This document shows, one piece after another, positions 6,897-15,847 of a DNA stretch of 64,000 nucleotides. The notes under the pieces are model-generated. The model saw only the letters and a program-made list of their open reading frames with translations. It had not been told where the DNA came from and did no database searches. Where the stretch lies: assembly GCA_032250805.1 (NCBI GenBank), contig JAVVEM010000004.1, forward strand, positions 1 to 64,000, in the 5' to 3' direction. Made by a program: the position numbers and the translations under genes. Within the stretch, counting starts at the first letter, position 1. Each line of letters starts with the position of its first letter. This DNA comes from B18-G4 sp032250805 (GTDB taxonomy: Bacteria > Bacteroidota > Bacteroidia > Bacteroidales > B18-G4).

Positions 6897-8669
6897 CTAA
6901 AGTTGCACAAGTAAAACAACTTTCTTTTTGTCGCGCATGATATCAACTGTAATGATCTGTCCGGATTCGAGCTTTTTCAGGCGCGCCATATAATCATAAA
7001 TATTGGCGATCTCCATGCCGTTAATGGCTACGATGAGATCACCTTTCTGCATTCCCGCACTCTCGGCCGGGCCACCGCTTCTGACCCCCCCCACACCCAG
7101 GCCATTGTTTTCGCTGCTCGTAAAATCGGGAACAATACCCAGCGTTACCTTGAACTGCATCCTGCTTGTGCGGGCTTTTGCACCCGCCTCCCTGAAGGTC
7201 AGGGCTTCATCCCTGCCGGCAACATCCATTATTAAGGCGTACGACAGCTCGGCAACACTCTTTTGTCCTTCGAAGTTAATGTATTCTATATCATCATTTG
7301 GTGTATGGTAATCCTGGTGTGCCCCTGTAGAAACAAAAAATACAGGAATATCCTCAGCATAAAAAGCAGCATGATCGGATGGGCCGAAGCCTTCTTTTGA
7401 GAATGAACCTTTCAGTCCGAACTCATCAAGATAACGATTGAGTAAGTCCTCTGTCTCGACAGATGTACCAGTTCCGCCAAAAGCCACTGATCTTTCCTCA
7501 CTCAACCGGCCAATCATGTCGAAGTTGAACATGGCCACAACATGATCCATATCGATGATCGGGTTCTCCACAAAATATTTCGATCCGATCAGGCCCATCT
7601 CTTCAGCTCCAAATGCCACAACCACAACAGTTCTTTTCAGTTCCTGCTGATGGGCTTTGATCTTTTCGGCCAGCTCGATGATCGCGGCCACCCCGGAAGC
7701 ATTGTCATCGGCGCCATTATGAATGGTCTCCTTATCGGGCTCGCGCGAACCTGAACCGGGTCCTCCCATGCCAAGGTGGTCGTAATGTGCTCCGATCACG
7801 ATGATCTCATCACCATGAGCCTGGTCGAAGGATTCAATACAGCCGATTATATTTGCCGTTTGTACTTTTTGATGAACCACCTCCGACCTTCCCTCAAGAA
7901 TGGCATCGCTTACAAATGAGTGTGGTTGCATGTCGGTACTTATCTTGTTTTCGAGGGAAGATATGCTTTTCCCAAAAAGAGAATCGGCCAAATACCGTTT
8001 GATATGAAAAACCGGAAGTCCTGCATCTGCAGTAGATTTATCGTAAAACATACGCATGAGGGCATCATCTTTATCAAAATCCGCACCCGAAACGATAAGC
8101 ACCCCCCCGGCGCCATTATCTTTGGCCGTAAGCACTTTCTCCCTTAAACCCACATGAGCAATAAACGGACTGTTGGTATTTTCCTCACCGGGCTCGCCAC
8201 GAAGGATTACAAGCCATTTGCCTTTCACATCAATTCCGGCATAATCATCCCATTCGAGGGTATCGTTTTTTACCTGGAATCCGTAGCCCACAAATGCAAC
8301 AGCTGCTTTTAATGAGTCATTTTTTGAGAAAGAAAGTGGTATAAAATCTTCGCCCTGTACTCCGTCCATGCCATTAAAGCTAAGGGCATTATGTTCGCCG
8401 GCCTCAACACTGGTGATCACGTCGAAATACTGAAAGCCATTATTGGCCAGCAGTTCAATACCAGCCCTTTGCAATTCGCCGACAATATATGCCTGCGAAA
8501 GTTTATCGCCGGCAGTACCGGGCAACCTGCCCCCAAAGTCATCAGAAGCAAGAAACCCAATATGCTGTTTCAGCTCTTTTACAGTGATCTCTGCATCATC
8601 CTGGGCATAGGAAACAACAAACAAAAAAGCAAGGAGTAAACTAACGATCGGGCGGCCGTGAATTTTCAT
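6897..8669 (-). CDS. Secreted M28 metallopeptidase with PA and PDZ domains
   Basis: A 590-residue zinc aminopeptidase-like protein, probably periplasmic or outer-membrane associated. It has a signal peptide (1-22), a protease-associated (PA) insert at about 120-230, and the M28 catalytic core with H295-x-D297, D321 in HNGADDNASG, the glutamate pair E356-E357 in FGAEEMG, D384, and a late His in GAHQDYHTPND. A PDZ domain closes the protein (about 505-585, with GGPAESAGMQKGDLI), as in related Bacteroidota peptidases. All five expected metal and catalytic positions are present, so it should be active on peptides. It precedes gtrA-like on the same strand. Substrate specificity cannot be told from sequence. 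Confidence 0.92.
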   Translation of the reverse strand: MKIHGRPIVSLLLAFLFVVSYAQDDAEITVKELKQHIGFLASDDFGGRLPGTAGDKLSQAYIVGELQRAGIELLANNGFQYFDVITSVEAGEHNALSFNGMDGVQGEDFIPLSFSKNDSLKAAVAFVGYGFQVKNDTLEWDDYAGIDVKGKWLVILRGEPGEENTNSPFIAHVGLREKVLTAKDNGAGGVLIVSGADFDKDDALMRMFYDKSTADAGLPVFHIKRYLADSLFGKSISSLENKISTDMQPHSFVSDAILEGRSEVVHQKVQTANIIGCIESFDQAHGDEIIVIGAHYDHLGMGGPGSGSREPDKETIHNGADDNASGVAAIIELAEKIKAHQQELKRTVVVVAFGAEEMGLIGSKYFVENPIIDMDHVVAMFNFDMIGRLSEERSVAFGGTGTSVETEDLLNRYLDEFGLKGSFSKEGFGPSDHAAFYAEDIPVFFVSTGAHQDYHTPNDDIEYINFEGQKSVAELSYALIMDVAGRDEALTFREAGAKARTSRMQFKVTLGIVPDFTSSENNGLGVGGVRSGGPAESAGMQKGDLIVAINGMEIANIYDYMARLKKLESGQIITVDIMRDKKKVVLLVQL

Positions 8670-8730
8670 TGGAATAATAAGTTTATGAGGCGAATAAATG
8701 TTCAGCCTGTTAATTTATGAAAACGCAAAA

Positions 8731-9558
8731 TTACATAAAATCAGTAAACTTCAGCTCGCATAATTCTTCACTGAGTTTCCAGAGGTTTTTTCGCAATCCC
8801 GGGTTGTAGGCATAAGGAGATGCTTCCACTTCGCGGCTGTTAACAAAATATTTGCCACTGATATCAGACACGATGTCGGCGGAAGCAAGATATACGGAGG
8901 TTTGACTGCCTTCCTCAACCGGGTCGCCCGACAAGCCAAAACCAGCCTTCAGCAGTTTAGTGTTGATCACACCAGGGTGCAGGCTGTTTGAAGTAACATT
9001 TGTGTCGTGAAGTTTTTGCGCCAACTCAACAGAAAAAAGTACATTGGCAAGTTTCGACAGGGCGTATGCACTGTAATCCATATATGAATTTATTTCCTGC
9101 AAATCATCAAAGGATATCCTTGGACTGTTTTTATGCACCATAGAACTTACTGTGATGATCCTCCCCTGTTCAGATTTCAATAATAAAGGTAAGAGTTGCA
9201 GGCTGAGTGAAAAATGGGCAAGGTGATTTACAGCAAAAGTAGTTTCAATACCATCAGGCGTGAATGTCTGCTCGCGCGAAAAAATACCTGCATTATTGAT
9301 CAACACATCAATATGATCATATTTGGAATGAATTGTAGCAGCGAGACTCTTCACCCTGGAAAGTGAAGATAAGTCGGCATTTACATACTCAGGCACTCCG
9401 TTTCCACTATATTTACCCATGAGTTCGGCCGTTTCCTTCCCCCTGTGCTTATTCCTGCCATGTGTGATCACCTCAGCGCCCATACGTATAAGTTCTGTAG
9501 CGGTATGCTTGCCTATTCCATCGGTTGAACCGGTAATTAAAACAATTTTCCCTTTCAT
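8731..9558 (-). CDS. Short-chain dehydrogenase/reductase
   Basis: A 275-residue NAD(P)-dependent oxidoreductase with a Rossmann fold. The cofactor motif TGSTDGIGKHTA lies near residue 10, an NAG motif (LINNAGIF) near residue 85, the catalytic Ser in VSSMVHK, and YxxxK as YALSK. The Arg-rich region after the second strand (THGRNKHRGK) suggests NADP(H) preference (inference). The overall pattern resembles the retinol-dehydrogenase/WW-domain oxidoreductase-like branch. The ATG at 9558 is chosen because the sequence begins MKGKIVLITG there; the seven upstream codons are not part of the domain. It stands alone, downstream of a large non-coding stretch. Confidence 0.88.
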   Translation of the reverse strand: MKGKIVLITGSTDGIGKHTATELIRMGAEVITHGRNKHRGKETAELMGKYSGNGVPEYVNADLSSLSRVKSLAATIHSKYDHIDVLINNAGIFSREQTFTPDGIETTFAVNHLAHFSLSLQLLPLLLKSEQGRIITVSSMVHKNSPRISFDDLQEINSYMDYSAYALSKLANVLFSVELAQKLHDTNVTSNSLHPGVINTKLLKAGFGLSGDPVEEGSQTSVYLASADIVSDISGKYFVNSREVEASPYAYNPGLRKNLWKLSEELCELKFTDFM

Positions 9559-9848
9559 AGTATTATCCTTGATGATCAAATAACAACATGATCAACATGA
9601 ATGTTCAGCCGCGAGGGCACCATAAAGTCAAATTAGAATACTCAAAAATCCATAATGGGAAATGTTTTCCAAATTTGGGACAATATTTATCGTATCAAAA
9701 TTTTTATCCTCTTGATTTACAATATTTTGGGCTTTGGCATTCTTTTTGGTATTAGTTAATTGCCTTATAAAGATTTGGTTTTGTTTATTTTGAGAGGAGC
9801 TGTCGTGACCAGACGGCTCTTTTCATTTTTAGCCTGAACGAATGAGGC
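9559..9848. other. Non-coding spacer
   Basis: About 290 bases between the dehydrogenase and the terminator of the first Asp-box gene. It is AT-rich. I find no convincing gene, tRNA or repeat. The segment around 9795-9830 (GAGGAGCTGTCGTGACCAGACGGCTC) can form a weak hairpin of unknown meaning. Confidence 0.5.
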
Positions 9849-9882
9849 AAAAAAAGGGTACGACGCAAATGCCCCGTACCCT
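9849..9882 (-). terminator. Intrinsic terminator of first Asp-box gene
   Basis: Read on the minus strand, AGGGTACG and CGTACCCT form an 8-base stem around an 11-12-base loop, followed by seven T residues. It sits about 30 bases beyond the stop of the gene at 9910. Confidence 0.85.
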
Positions 9883-9909
9883 GAAAAAACGATTTTCCAA
9901 TCGCTTTAT

Positions 9910-11778
9910 TTATCTTACAATCAGTTTTTTATTCGCCATGAGGCCATTGGCCCAGAGGCTGCAAATATATGTTCCGGCAGGAAGGTCGCTAACATCAATG
10001 CCGATCTTTACGGTTCCTGCATTTACATTTGTCCTGTGAACTTCCTTCATTTGTTTACCTGTGATACTGGATAGGATGATACGGATATCTGCACTTTCGT
10101 TGATGTCGAAAGAAATATTGAGTTTATCCGCTACAGGATTTGGCGATAGCGAAAGGTTCAGGCCGTTATCAACCGGAAGATTTTCGTTAACAGAAGTGGC
10201 AATATCCATTAATCCGTATATCGTTCTGTTCTGATGATATTCATGGTCGCCGTTAAAGCCGTTACCCGGAGCTATATCGGCATTATAGATATAATGCAGA
10301 TGAGGTCCGGAAGCTTTTCCAATTACCGGGTAGATGCATTCATCAAAAATATGGGCAATATTTTCTGTCAGGTCGGTAAAATCACCCCATTGCTGGTTTG
10401 AATAGGAGCGCATCCATATATGTTTGTAATTTACGGGTTCATCGCCGCCTGAATACACGAAGCCTTCGGTATTTGACGAATACAGCACATAAATAATTCC
10501 AAGCTCGTCGATTGCCAGGCTGGGCATTGTCGACATTCCGGTTGAATGATAATTCATGATCCCTTCAAGCTCAACCACACCGTTTCCGTCTACATCCTGC
10601 ATCCAGCCGATATAATTCACATCCTCTATCAGTTCAGAGCCTTCATATCCAAGCTGTGGTGGAGCCAGGGCATTGATATCGTTGGAAAAGGGCTCCATCA
10701 TATCATTCCAGTAAACAATTCCGTCATAATCAGGATTCCAGGCATAAGTACCATAGCCGCTTTCGTCGGAGATGGCCCGTTGTAAAGCAAAAACAACATG
10801 CACATGACCCTGGTTATCAATTTTTAATTGTGCTGTACGGTCCATACAGAAAAAAGTATCGGCCTGCATTGTTGCAGGATCGATCATTGGGTAGGGATGT
10901 TCCCAAACAAGATGTTTTTCCCAGTTATCCCCATTATCGTCTGAACGCATATAAAAGAGGTCGATCCAGGTGCCGCCAACAAGAAAGCAAACGGTATTTC
11001 CATTTGAATGTGCCGTGTAGCCATCAGCATCGATCTGAAAATAATCTTCATCTCCTGTTCCGTCAAGTATTACGTTGTGCGGATCCCAGCTGGCACCGCC
11101 ATCGCTTGAGCGTGAATATAGCAGTGCTCTGGCCTGACCCATGTATTCCACGTAGGAGTTTACAATTAGATGAATATATTCATTATTTTCACCCGAAGTA
11201 ACCATCCTGGGCCAGGTAATGTCATTTTCAATCCCGGCAGGTCCAATAAAGTTCGTCTGGGTCCAGTCGCCGCTTCCCTTTACATCGCGTTGCGACCACT
11301 CCAGCCCTGACACCCCGTTATGGGCAACAACGATCTCGCCTGTTTCTCCCCAGGCAGCAATGCTGGGCCACCCTGTACGGATATCCTCAATACGTTCGTC
11401 GGGCCAGGGACCCCAATCACTGCCATCAAAATAATTATAGCCGGTACCCCTGTTCGGGAAAGCTGAAGCTGTCATACCACGGGTCCACACCGCAGCCATG
11501 GTACCATCGTCGAATACAACAAAGCGGTTGTCAATGCTGGCATTTGTTTGCAGGTCGTAAAATGTTTCACCAATTTCAACCTCTGTCGGTGACACCATTC
11601 CCCTGTTGCTGACAATGTTCGGCTCCATGATCACAAAGGGGCTTGCATGTTTCGTAGCCTGGTGATAAATAACTTTTTCTGTTTTTCCATCCTGTGCACA
11701 TTGAACGGGAGGGATACTTTGCGCTGCAAGAAGCATGCTCATGCTTATCAGCACAGCAAAGAGTAATGACTTTTTCAT
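9910..11778 (-). CDS. T9SS-exported Asp-box (BNR-like) protein, paralog 1
   Basis: A 622-residue secreted protein. A signal peptide covers about 1-19 (LLAAQ). The central part folds plausibly as a beta-propeller, carrying two Asp-box motifs of the S-x-D-x-G-x-x-W type (SSDGGASW, SDDNGDNW) as in sialidases and other BNR proteins. Conserved blocks shared with the two neighbours include IVYWNDMMEPFSND, IGWMQDVDGNGVVELEG and FVYSGGDEPVNYKHIW. The T9SS sorting domain is at the C-terminus (about 535-622, with SPNPV, DLPAGTYICSL and a basic end). No sialidase arginine triad or FRIP motif is obvious, so glycosidase activity is not supported; a binding or structural role is equally possible. It is first in a three-gene tandem array with its own terminator. 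Confidence 0.85.
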   Translation of the reverse strand: MKKSLLFAVLISMSMLLAAQSIPPVQCAQDGKTEKVIYHQATKHASPFVIMEPNIVSNRGMVSPTEVEIGETFYDLQTNASIDNRFVVFDDGTMAAVWTRGMTASAFPNRGTGYNYFDGSDWGPWPDERIEDIRTGWPSIAAWGETGEIVVAHNGVSGLEWSQRDVKGSGDWTQTNFIGPAGIENDITWPRMVTSGENNEYIHLIVNSYVEYMGQARALLYSRSSDGGASWDPHNVILDGTGDEDYFQIDADGYTAHSNGNTVCFLVGGTWIDLFYMRSDDNGDNWEKHLVWEHPYPMIDPATMQADTFFCMDRTAQLKIDNQGHVHVVFALQRAISDESGYGTYAWNPDYDGIVYWNDMMEPFSNDINALAPPQLGYEGSELIEDVNYIGWMQDVDGNGVVELEGIMNYHSTGMSTMPSLAIDELGIIYVLYSSNTEGFVYSGGDEPVNYKHIWMRSYSNQQWGDFTDLTENIAHIFDECIYPVIGKASGPHLHYIYNADIAPGNGFNGDHEYHQNRTIYGLMDIATSVNENLPVDNGLNLSLSPNPVADKLNISFDINESADIRIILSSITGKQMKEVHRTNVNAGTVKIGIDVSDLPAGTYICSLWANGLMANKKLIVR

Positions 11779-11841
11779 ATTTCAATTTTTAGTTAATAAT
11801 CAGTTCGTCAGATAAAAGTATAAAATAATCAAATATCTATG

Positions 11842-11880
11842 AAAAAATACCTCCGCCCACAAACATTTTCTGTGATGGAG
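11842..11880 (-). terminator. Possible terminator of second Asp-box gene
   Basis: On the minus strand CTCC..CACA pairs with TGTG..GGAG around an internal loop, followed by GTATTTTTTC. The stem is interrupted, so confidence is moderate. Confidence 0.45.
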
Positions 11881-11918
11881 TTTATCAATTACAAATTGAT
11901 GTTTGTATTCATCCAATA

Positions 11919-13799
11919 CTATTTTATGATCATTTTGTGTGTATGCTCACTCTTTCCGGAAATTACGGTATAGAAATAAATTCCAGGTCCCAGTTGGGTA
12001 CCATCGATGTTAAAGGAATGATTTCCTTTTTCAACGTGGCCTTTATTGATCCACAGCACCCGCTGTCCGGTCATGTTGGTAACTACCAGACTTAAATTTG
12101 TGTTGCTTTCGATCGTCACATTTACGCTTGATATTCCACTAAACGGATTCGGGAAATTTTGCGAAACAACTGCATTGCCGGTCACCTGCTGTTCCTGAAT
12201 TCCGGTTAAGAGGTCGGACTTGGGAAGCATCCCATAGATCCAGTAGTTATCATGTTCATCATGGTCGCCATCGATTGAATTTCCCGGGGCGATATCTGCC
12301 TGGTACATATAATGAATATGATCATCAGATGTGCTGGCGATCATGGGATAAACACAATCGTCGAAAATATGGGCGATATCTTCGGTAAGGTCCATAAAAT
12401 CGCCCCAGACACCATTTGCATAAGCCCTGCTCCAGATGTGCTTGTAATTAACGGGTTCATCGCCTCCGCTATAAACAAAACCTTCGGTATTTGCAGCCCA
12501 AATTACAAAGCGCTGGCCATAATCATCAACACTGATCGAGGGTTGGGTACTCATTCCGTAAGTTCTGATGGCAAAGATACCTTCCAGTTCAACCACTCCA
12601 TTTCCATCTACATCCTGCATCCAGCCTATATAATTTTCATCCACAACCAGCTCCGACTCCGGAACGTTCAGGTGCGGAGGAGCGAGCGCATTAATATCGT
12701 TTGAAAAAGGTTCCATCATATCATTCCAGTATACAATTCCGTCATTATTCGGATTCCAGGCATATACTCCCGATCCTGATTCATCGGAAATCCCTCTTTG
12801 AAGGCCAAAAACAACATGGGCATGGCCATTATCATCGATGGTCATACTCCCCGACCAGTCAGGGCAGTAGAAAGTATCGACGTACATTGTTGCAGGGTCG
12901 AAAAAAGGTATGGGATGTTCCCATACAACGGTTGTTTCCCAGGTATCGCCATTATCGTCGGACCTCACGTAATACAGGTCAGTCCATACATCAACATACA
13001 GAATGGCAACAGAATTTCCATTGGCAGCCATAAAACAGCGGTCCTGCACAACATTCAGGTAGTAATCCTCGCCCATGCCATCGATAACAATATCATGCGG
13101 ATCCCAGGTAAGACCACCATCAACAGAGCGGGAATAAACATAGGTAGGGTTTTGTCCCATCCACTCCGCATTGGTACAACCGATCAGGTGGATCACTTCA
13201 TTGTTCTCGCCAGAAGTGATCATCTTTGGCCAAACCAGGTCGTCGGGCCCACCCGGGTGCGGGAACATTGATTCGCTCCAGAGGCCCTCACCTTTTGTCT
13301 GGCGTTTGAGGATGTACAATTCCTGAGCAGCGAAGTCGTGACTGACAAACATCTCACCCTCAGCGCCCCACGGAGTGTAGGCAGGCCATCCGGTCTTGAT
13401 GCTTTCAATACGGATGCCAGGTTCAGGGCCCCAGGAAGCACCGTTATAATAATTATAACCTGTTCCTCTGTCAGGAAAACCTGATTCGAGTGAGATCATA
13501 AATACGCCTGTAATTGTTCCGTCTGCGAAACGGTGAAAGCGGTTTCCAATGTTATAGTTCGAGAAAAGATCGTAAAGCGTGGTTCCGATATGGGTTTCGG
13601 AAGGGCCCAGGTTTACGGTGCTTTTGATCATTGCAGTTGAGGGATTCTGAAACTGCGACACATCACCTAATGCATGGTCGACGGCATTATATGAACAAAT
13701 TTTCTTTGCATTAAGGTTGTTTGCAAGCCTGGTTTCATGCTGGCTGAAACCAGCCTGGCACATGCAAAAGATCAAACTGAACAGGAAGAATTTTTTCAT
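11919..13799 (-). CDS. T9SS-exported Asp-box (BNR-like) protein, paralog 2
   Basis: A 626-residue secreted paralog of the flanking genes. The start at 13799 (MKKFFLFSLIFCMCQAGFSQ) gives a clean signal peptide; the longer frame upstream has no such feature. Two Asp-box motifs are visible (SVDGGLTW, SDDNGDTW), with a domain order as in paralog 1. The C-terminal T9SS domain (QNFPNPFSG, then GPGIYFYTV) is closer to paralog 3 than to paralog 1, as are the N-terminal ETR...NLGPSE.IGTT.YDLFSNYN blocks. This suggests an older split of paralog 1 and a younger 2-3 duplication (inference). Spacing of the three genes is 90-210 bases with separate terminators, so they are probably transcribed individually. 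The ligand is unknown. Confidence 0.85.
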   Translation of the reverse strand: MKKFFLFSLIFCMCQAGFSQHETRLANNLNAKKICSYNAVDHALGDVSQFQNPSTAMIKSTVNLGPSETHIGTTLYDLFSNYNIGNRFHRFADGTITGVFMISLESGFPDRGTGYNYYNGASWGPEPGIRIESIKTGWPAYTPWGAEGEMFVSHDFAAQELYILKRQTKGEGLWSESMFPHPGGPDDLVWPKMITSGENNEVIHLIGCTNAEWMGQNPTYVYSRSVDGGLTWDPHDIVIDGMGEDYYLNVVQDRCFMAANGNSVAILYVDVWTDLYYVRSDDNGDTWETTVVWEHPIPFFDPATMYVDTFYCPDWSGSMTIDDNGHAHVVFGLQRGISDESGSGVYAWNPNNDGIVYWNDMMEPFSNDINALAPPHLNVPESELVVDENYIGWMQDVDGNGVVELEGIFAIRTYGMSTQPSISVDDYGQRFVIWAANTEGFVYSGGDEPVNYKHIWSRAYANGVWGDFMDLTEDIAHIFDDCVYPMIASTSDDHIHYMYQADIAPGNSIDGDHDEHDNYWIYGMLPKSDLLTGIQEQQVTGNAVVSQNFPNPFSGISSVNVTIESNTNLSLVVTNMTGQRVLWINKGHVEKGNHSFNIDGTQLGPGIYFYTVISGKSEHTHKMIIK

Positions 13800-13952
13800 A
13801 ATACATTTTTTTGGTGAATAATTTTTTCTGTTGGCAAGGCTGAAGGTTAAATAATGATGGATCAAGAGCAGCAATTTGAATTTAGTAAGCATAAAAATAG
13901 CACGAAATGAAGTGAATTGCAAATTAATGGATCACAATAATTTTCGTCCACC

Positions 13953-13985
13953 AAAAAAAGCCTCCCCGAATTAACGGAGAGGCTT
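13953..13985 (-). terminator. Intrinsic terminator of third Asp-box gene
   Basis: On the minus strand AAGCCTCTCCG and CGGGGAGGCTT form a strong stem around a short AT-rich loop, followed by a run of T residues. Confidence 0.9.
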
Positions 13986-14009
13986 GTAAATATATGAACT
14001 ACTAAAGTC

Positions 14010-15741
14010 CTATTCCACGATCATTTTTCTTGTCACCTGGCTGTTGCCTGCAGTAACGGTATAGAAATAAATACCTGACTGAAGGTTTGAAGCATCGATG
14101 GTGAAAGTATGTGTTTGAGCAGGAACATTCCCTTTATTGATCTCAAGCACTTTTTGGCCGGTCATGTTTGTAACGACCAGTGAGAGGTTTGAAGCCTCCT
14201 CAAGCTCAACGTTAACAGTTGATGTAGCGTTGAAGGGATTGGGGAAGTTTTGTGAAACATGTGAATCATTGATCAATTCTTGTTCAGCAATACCTGTGAT
14301 GAGGTCTGACTTGGGAAGCATTCCATAAACCCAGAAGTTATCGTGATAGTCGTGGTCGCCATCAAGTCCGTTACCCGGAGCAATGTCGGTTTGATAGATG
14401 TAATGGATATTGGCATCGGATGAAGCACCGATCATCGGGTATACGCAATCATCAAAGATGTGAGAAATATCGTTGGTAACATCCATAAAATCGCCCCATA
14501 CGGTATTGGCATAAGCCCTTGCCCAGATGTGTTTGTAGTTGGCAGGAGCATCACCGCCGGTATAAACAAAACCTTCGGTATTTGCAGCCCATATTACAAA
14601 GCGCTGGCCATATTCATCAACAGTGATGGCTGGTTGCGTTGAGCTTCCATAGGTACGAATGGGAAGGATACCCTCCATTTCGATGACACCGTTGCCATCA
14701 ACATCCTGTAACCAACCGATATAGGTTTCATCAATAACCAGTTCTGTTTCGTCAGGATTGTAAGGAGGAGGAGCAAGTGCATTCAGGTCGTTTGAAAAAG
14801 GCTCCATCATGTCATTCCAGTAAACGATCCCTTCCCATGCAGGGTTATAGGGATAATAAACGGCACCTTCGTCTGTTGCCCGGCCTCTGGTAAGNNNNNN
14901 NNNNNNNNNNNNNNNNNNNNNNNNNNNNNNNNNNNNNNNNNNNNNNNNNNNNNNNNNNNNNNNNNNNNNNNNNNNNNNNNNNNNNNNNNNNNNNAATCTG
15001 AAGGTAATAGTCTTCTCCCATTTCATCGAGTACAACATTTTGGGGATCCCAGGTAGCTCCACCGTCGCTTGAACGTGAATAAACCATAGTGGTTAACTGA
15101 CCCATCCATTCCCCGTTAGTATTTACGAGCACATGGATCACCTCATTGTTTTCACCAGAAGTAATCATTCTTGGCCAGGTAATATCGCCTTCAATTCCCG
15201 GAGGGCCAACAAAGAGTGTCTGTGTCCAGTCGCCGGTACCTTTGGCGGGGCGTTGGATAAATTCCAGTCCTGTGGAACCATTGTGCGCAATGCCAATTTC
15301 ACCATCTCCCCAGGCAGCAATGTTCGGCCAGCCTGTTCTTACATTTTCTATACGTTCGGTAGGAAACGGGCCCCATGAGGTTCCGTCGTAATAATTATAG
15401 CCTGTACCCCTTTCAGGGAAGGCTGATGCCGTTGTACCAAACATAAATACACCGGCCATGGTACCATCTTCATAACGGTAAAAGCGGTTTCCGGTGTTGT
15501 AGTTTGAGAACAGGTCGTAAACGGTAGTTCCGATCTGTGCTTCAGAAGGTCCCAGATTGGCAGTACCCTTGATGGCGCTTACCGGATTATTGAAGTTTAC
15601 AGCGTCATCGGTAGCGGTGTTAACTGCGTCGTAAGGAACACTTTCAAATGCGCGTGAATCTTTGCTGATCCTGGTCTCAAATTGGCTATACCCTGCCAGT
15701 CCCAGGCTAAGAATCAAGCTTAAAAGTAACAATTTTTTCAT
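14010..15741 (-). CDS. T9SS-exported Asp-box protein, paralog 3 (split by assembly gap)
   Basis: This gene is present in two parts around 100 N: N-terminal part 14995-15741 (signal peptide MKKLLLLSLILSLGLAGYSQ, first Asp box SSDGGATW, ending EDYYLQI) and C-terminal part 14010-14894 (starting at LTRGRATDEG, with WNDMMEPFSND, DVDGNGVIEMEG, GFVYTGGDAP and a T9SS domain ending MIVE). The two parts are in different frames across the placeholder, but the N run is a scaffold filler, not a measured length. By alignment to paralog 2, about 85 residues (about 255 bases), including the second Asp box, are missing. I therefore read it as one intact gene with unsequenced middle rather than a pseudogene. 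Its -7 promoter element is at 15779-15786. Confidence 0.8.
14895..14994. other. Assembly gap (100 N)
   Basis: A run of exactly 100 N inside paralog 3, the conventional placeholder for a gap of unknown size. Near-identical stretches between the tandem paralogs may have broken the assembly here. Confidence 0.99.
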
Positions 15742-15778
15742 TGTGTGAATAGTTTTAGTTAAACATTAGATTAGATTG

Positions 15779-15810
15779 CAAATATAAATAATTGCATGAT
15801 TAGGTTACAA
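15779..15810 (-). promoter_or_regulatory. Promoter of third Asp-box gene
   Basis: On the minus strand TTG (15808-15810) and TATATTTG (15786-15779) are separated by 21 bases, about 38 bases ahead of the start codon. Confidence 0.65.
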
Positions 15811-15847
15811 GTACAAATTTACAAAAAAACTTTTACAATGACAAGAT

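Noticed and set aside
14010..15741. Apparent frameshift in the third Asp-box gene
   Set aside because: The frame change falls across a 100-N placeholder of unknown true size, so it is not evidence of a pseudogene.
9910..15741. Sialidase annotation for the Asp-box proteins
   Set aside because: Asp boxes are present, but the sialidase RIP/FRIP motif and arginine triad are not apparent.
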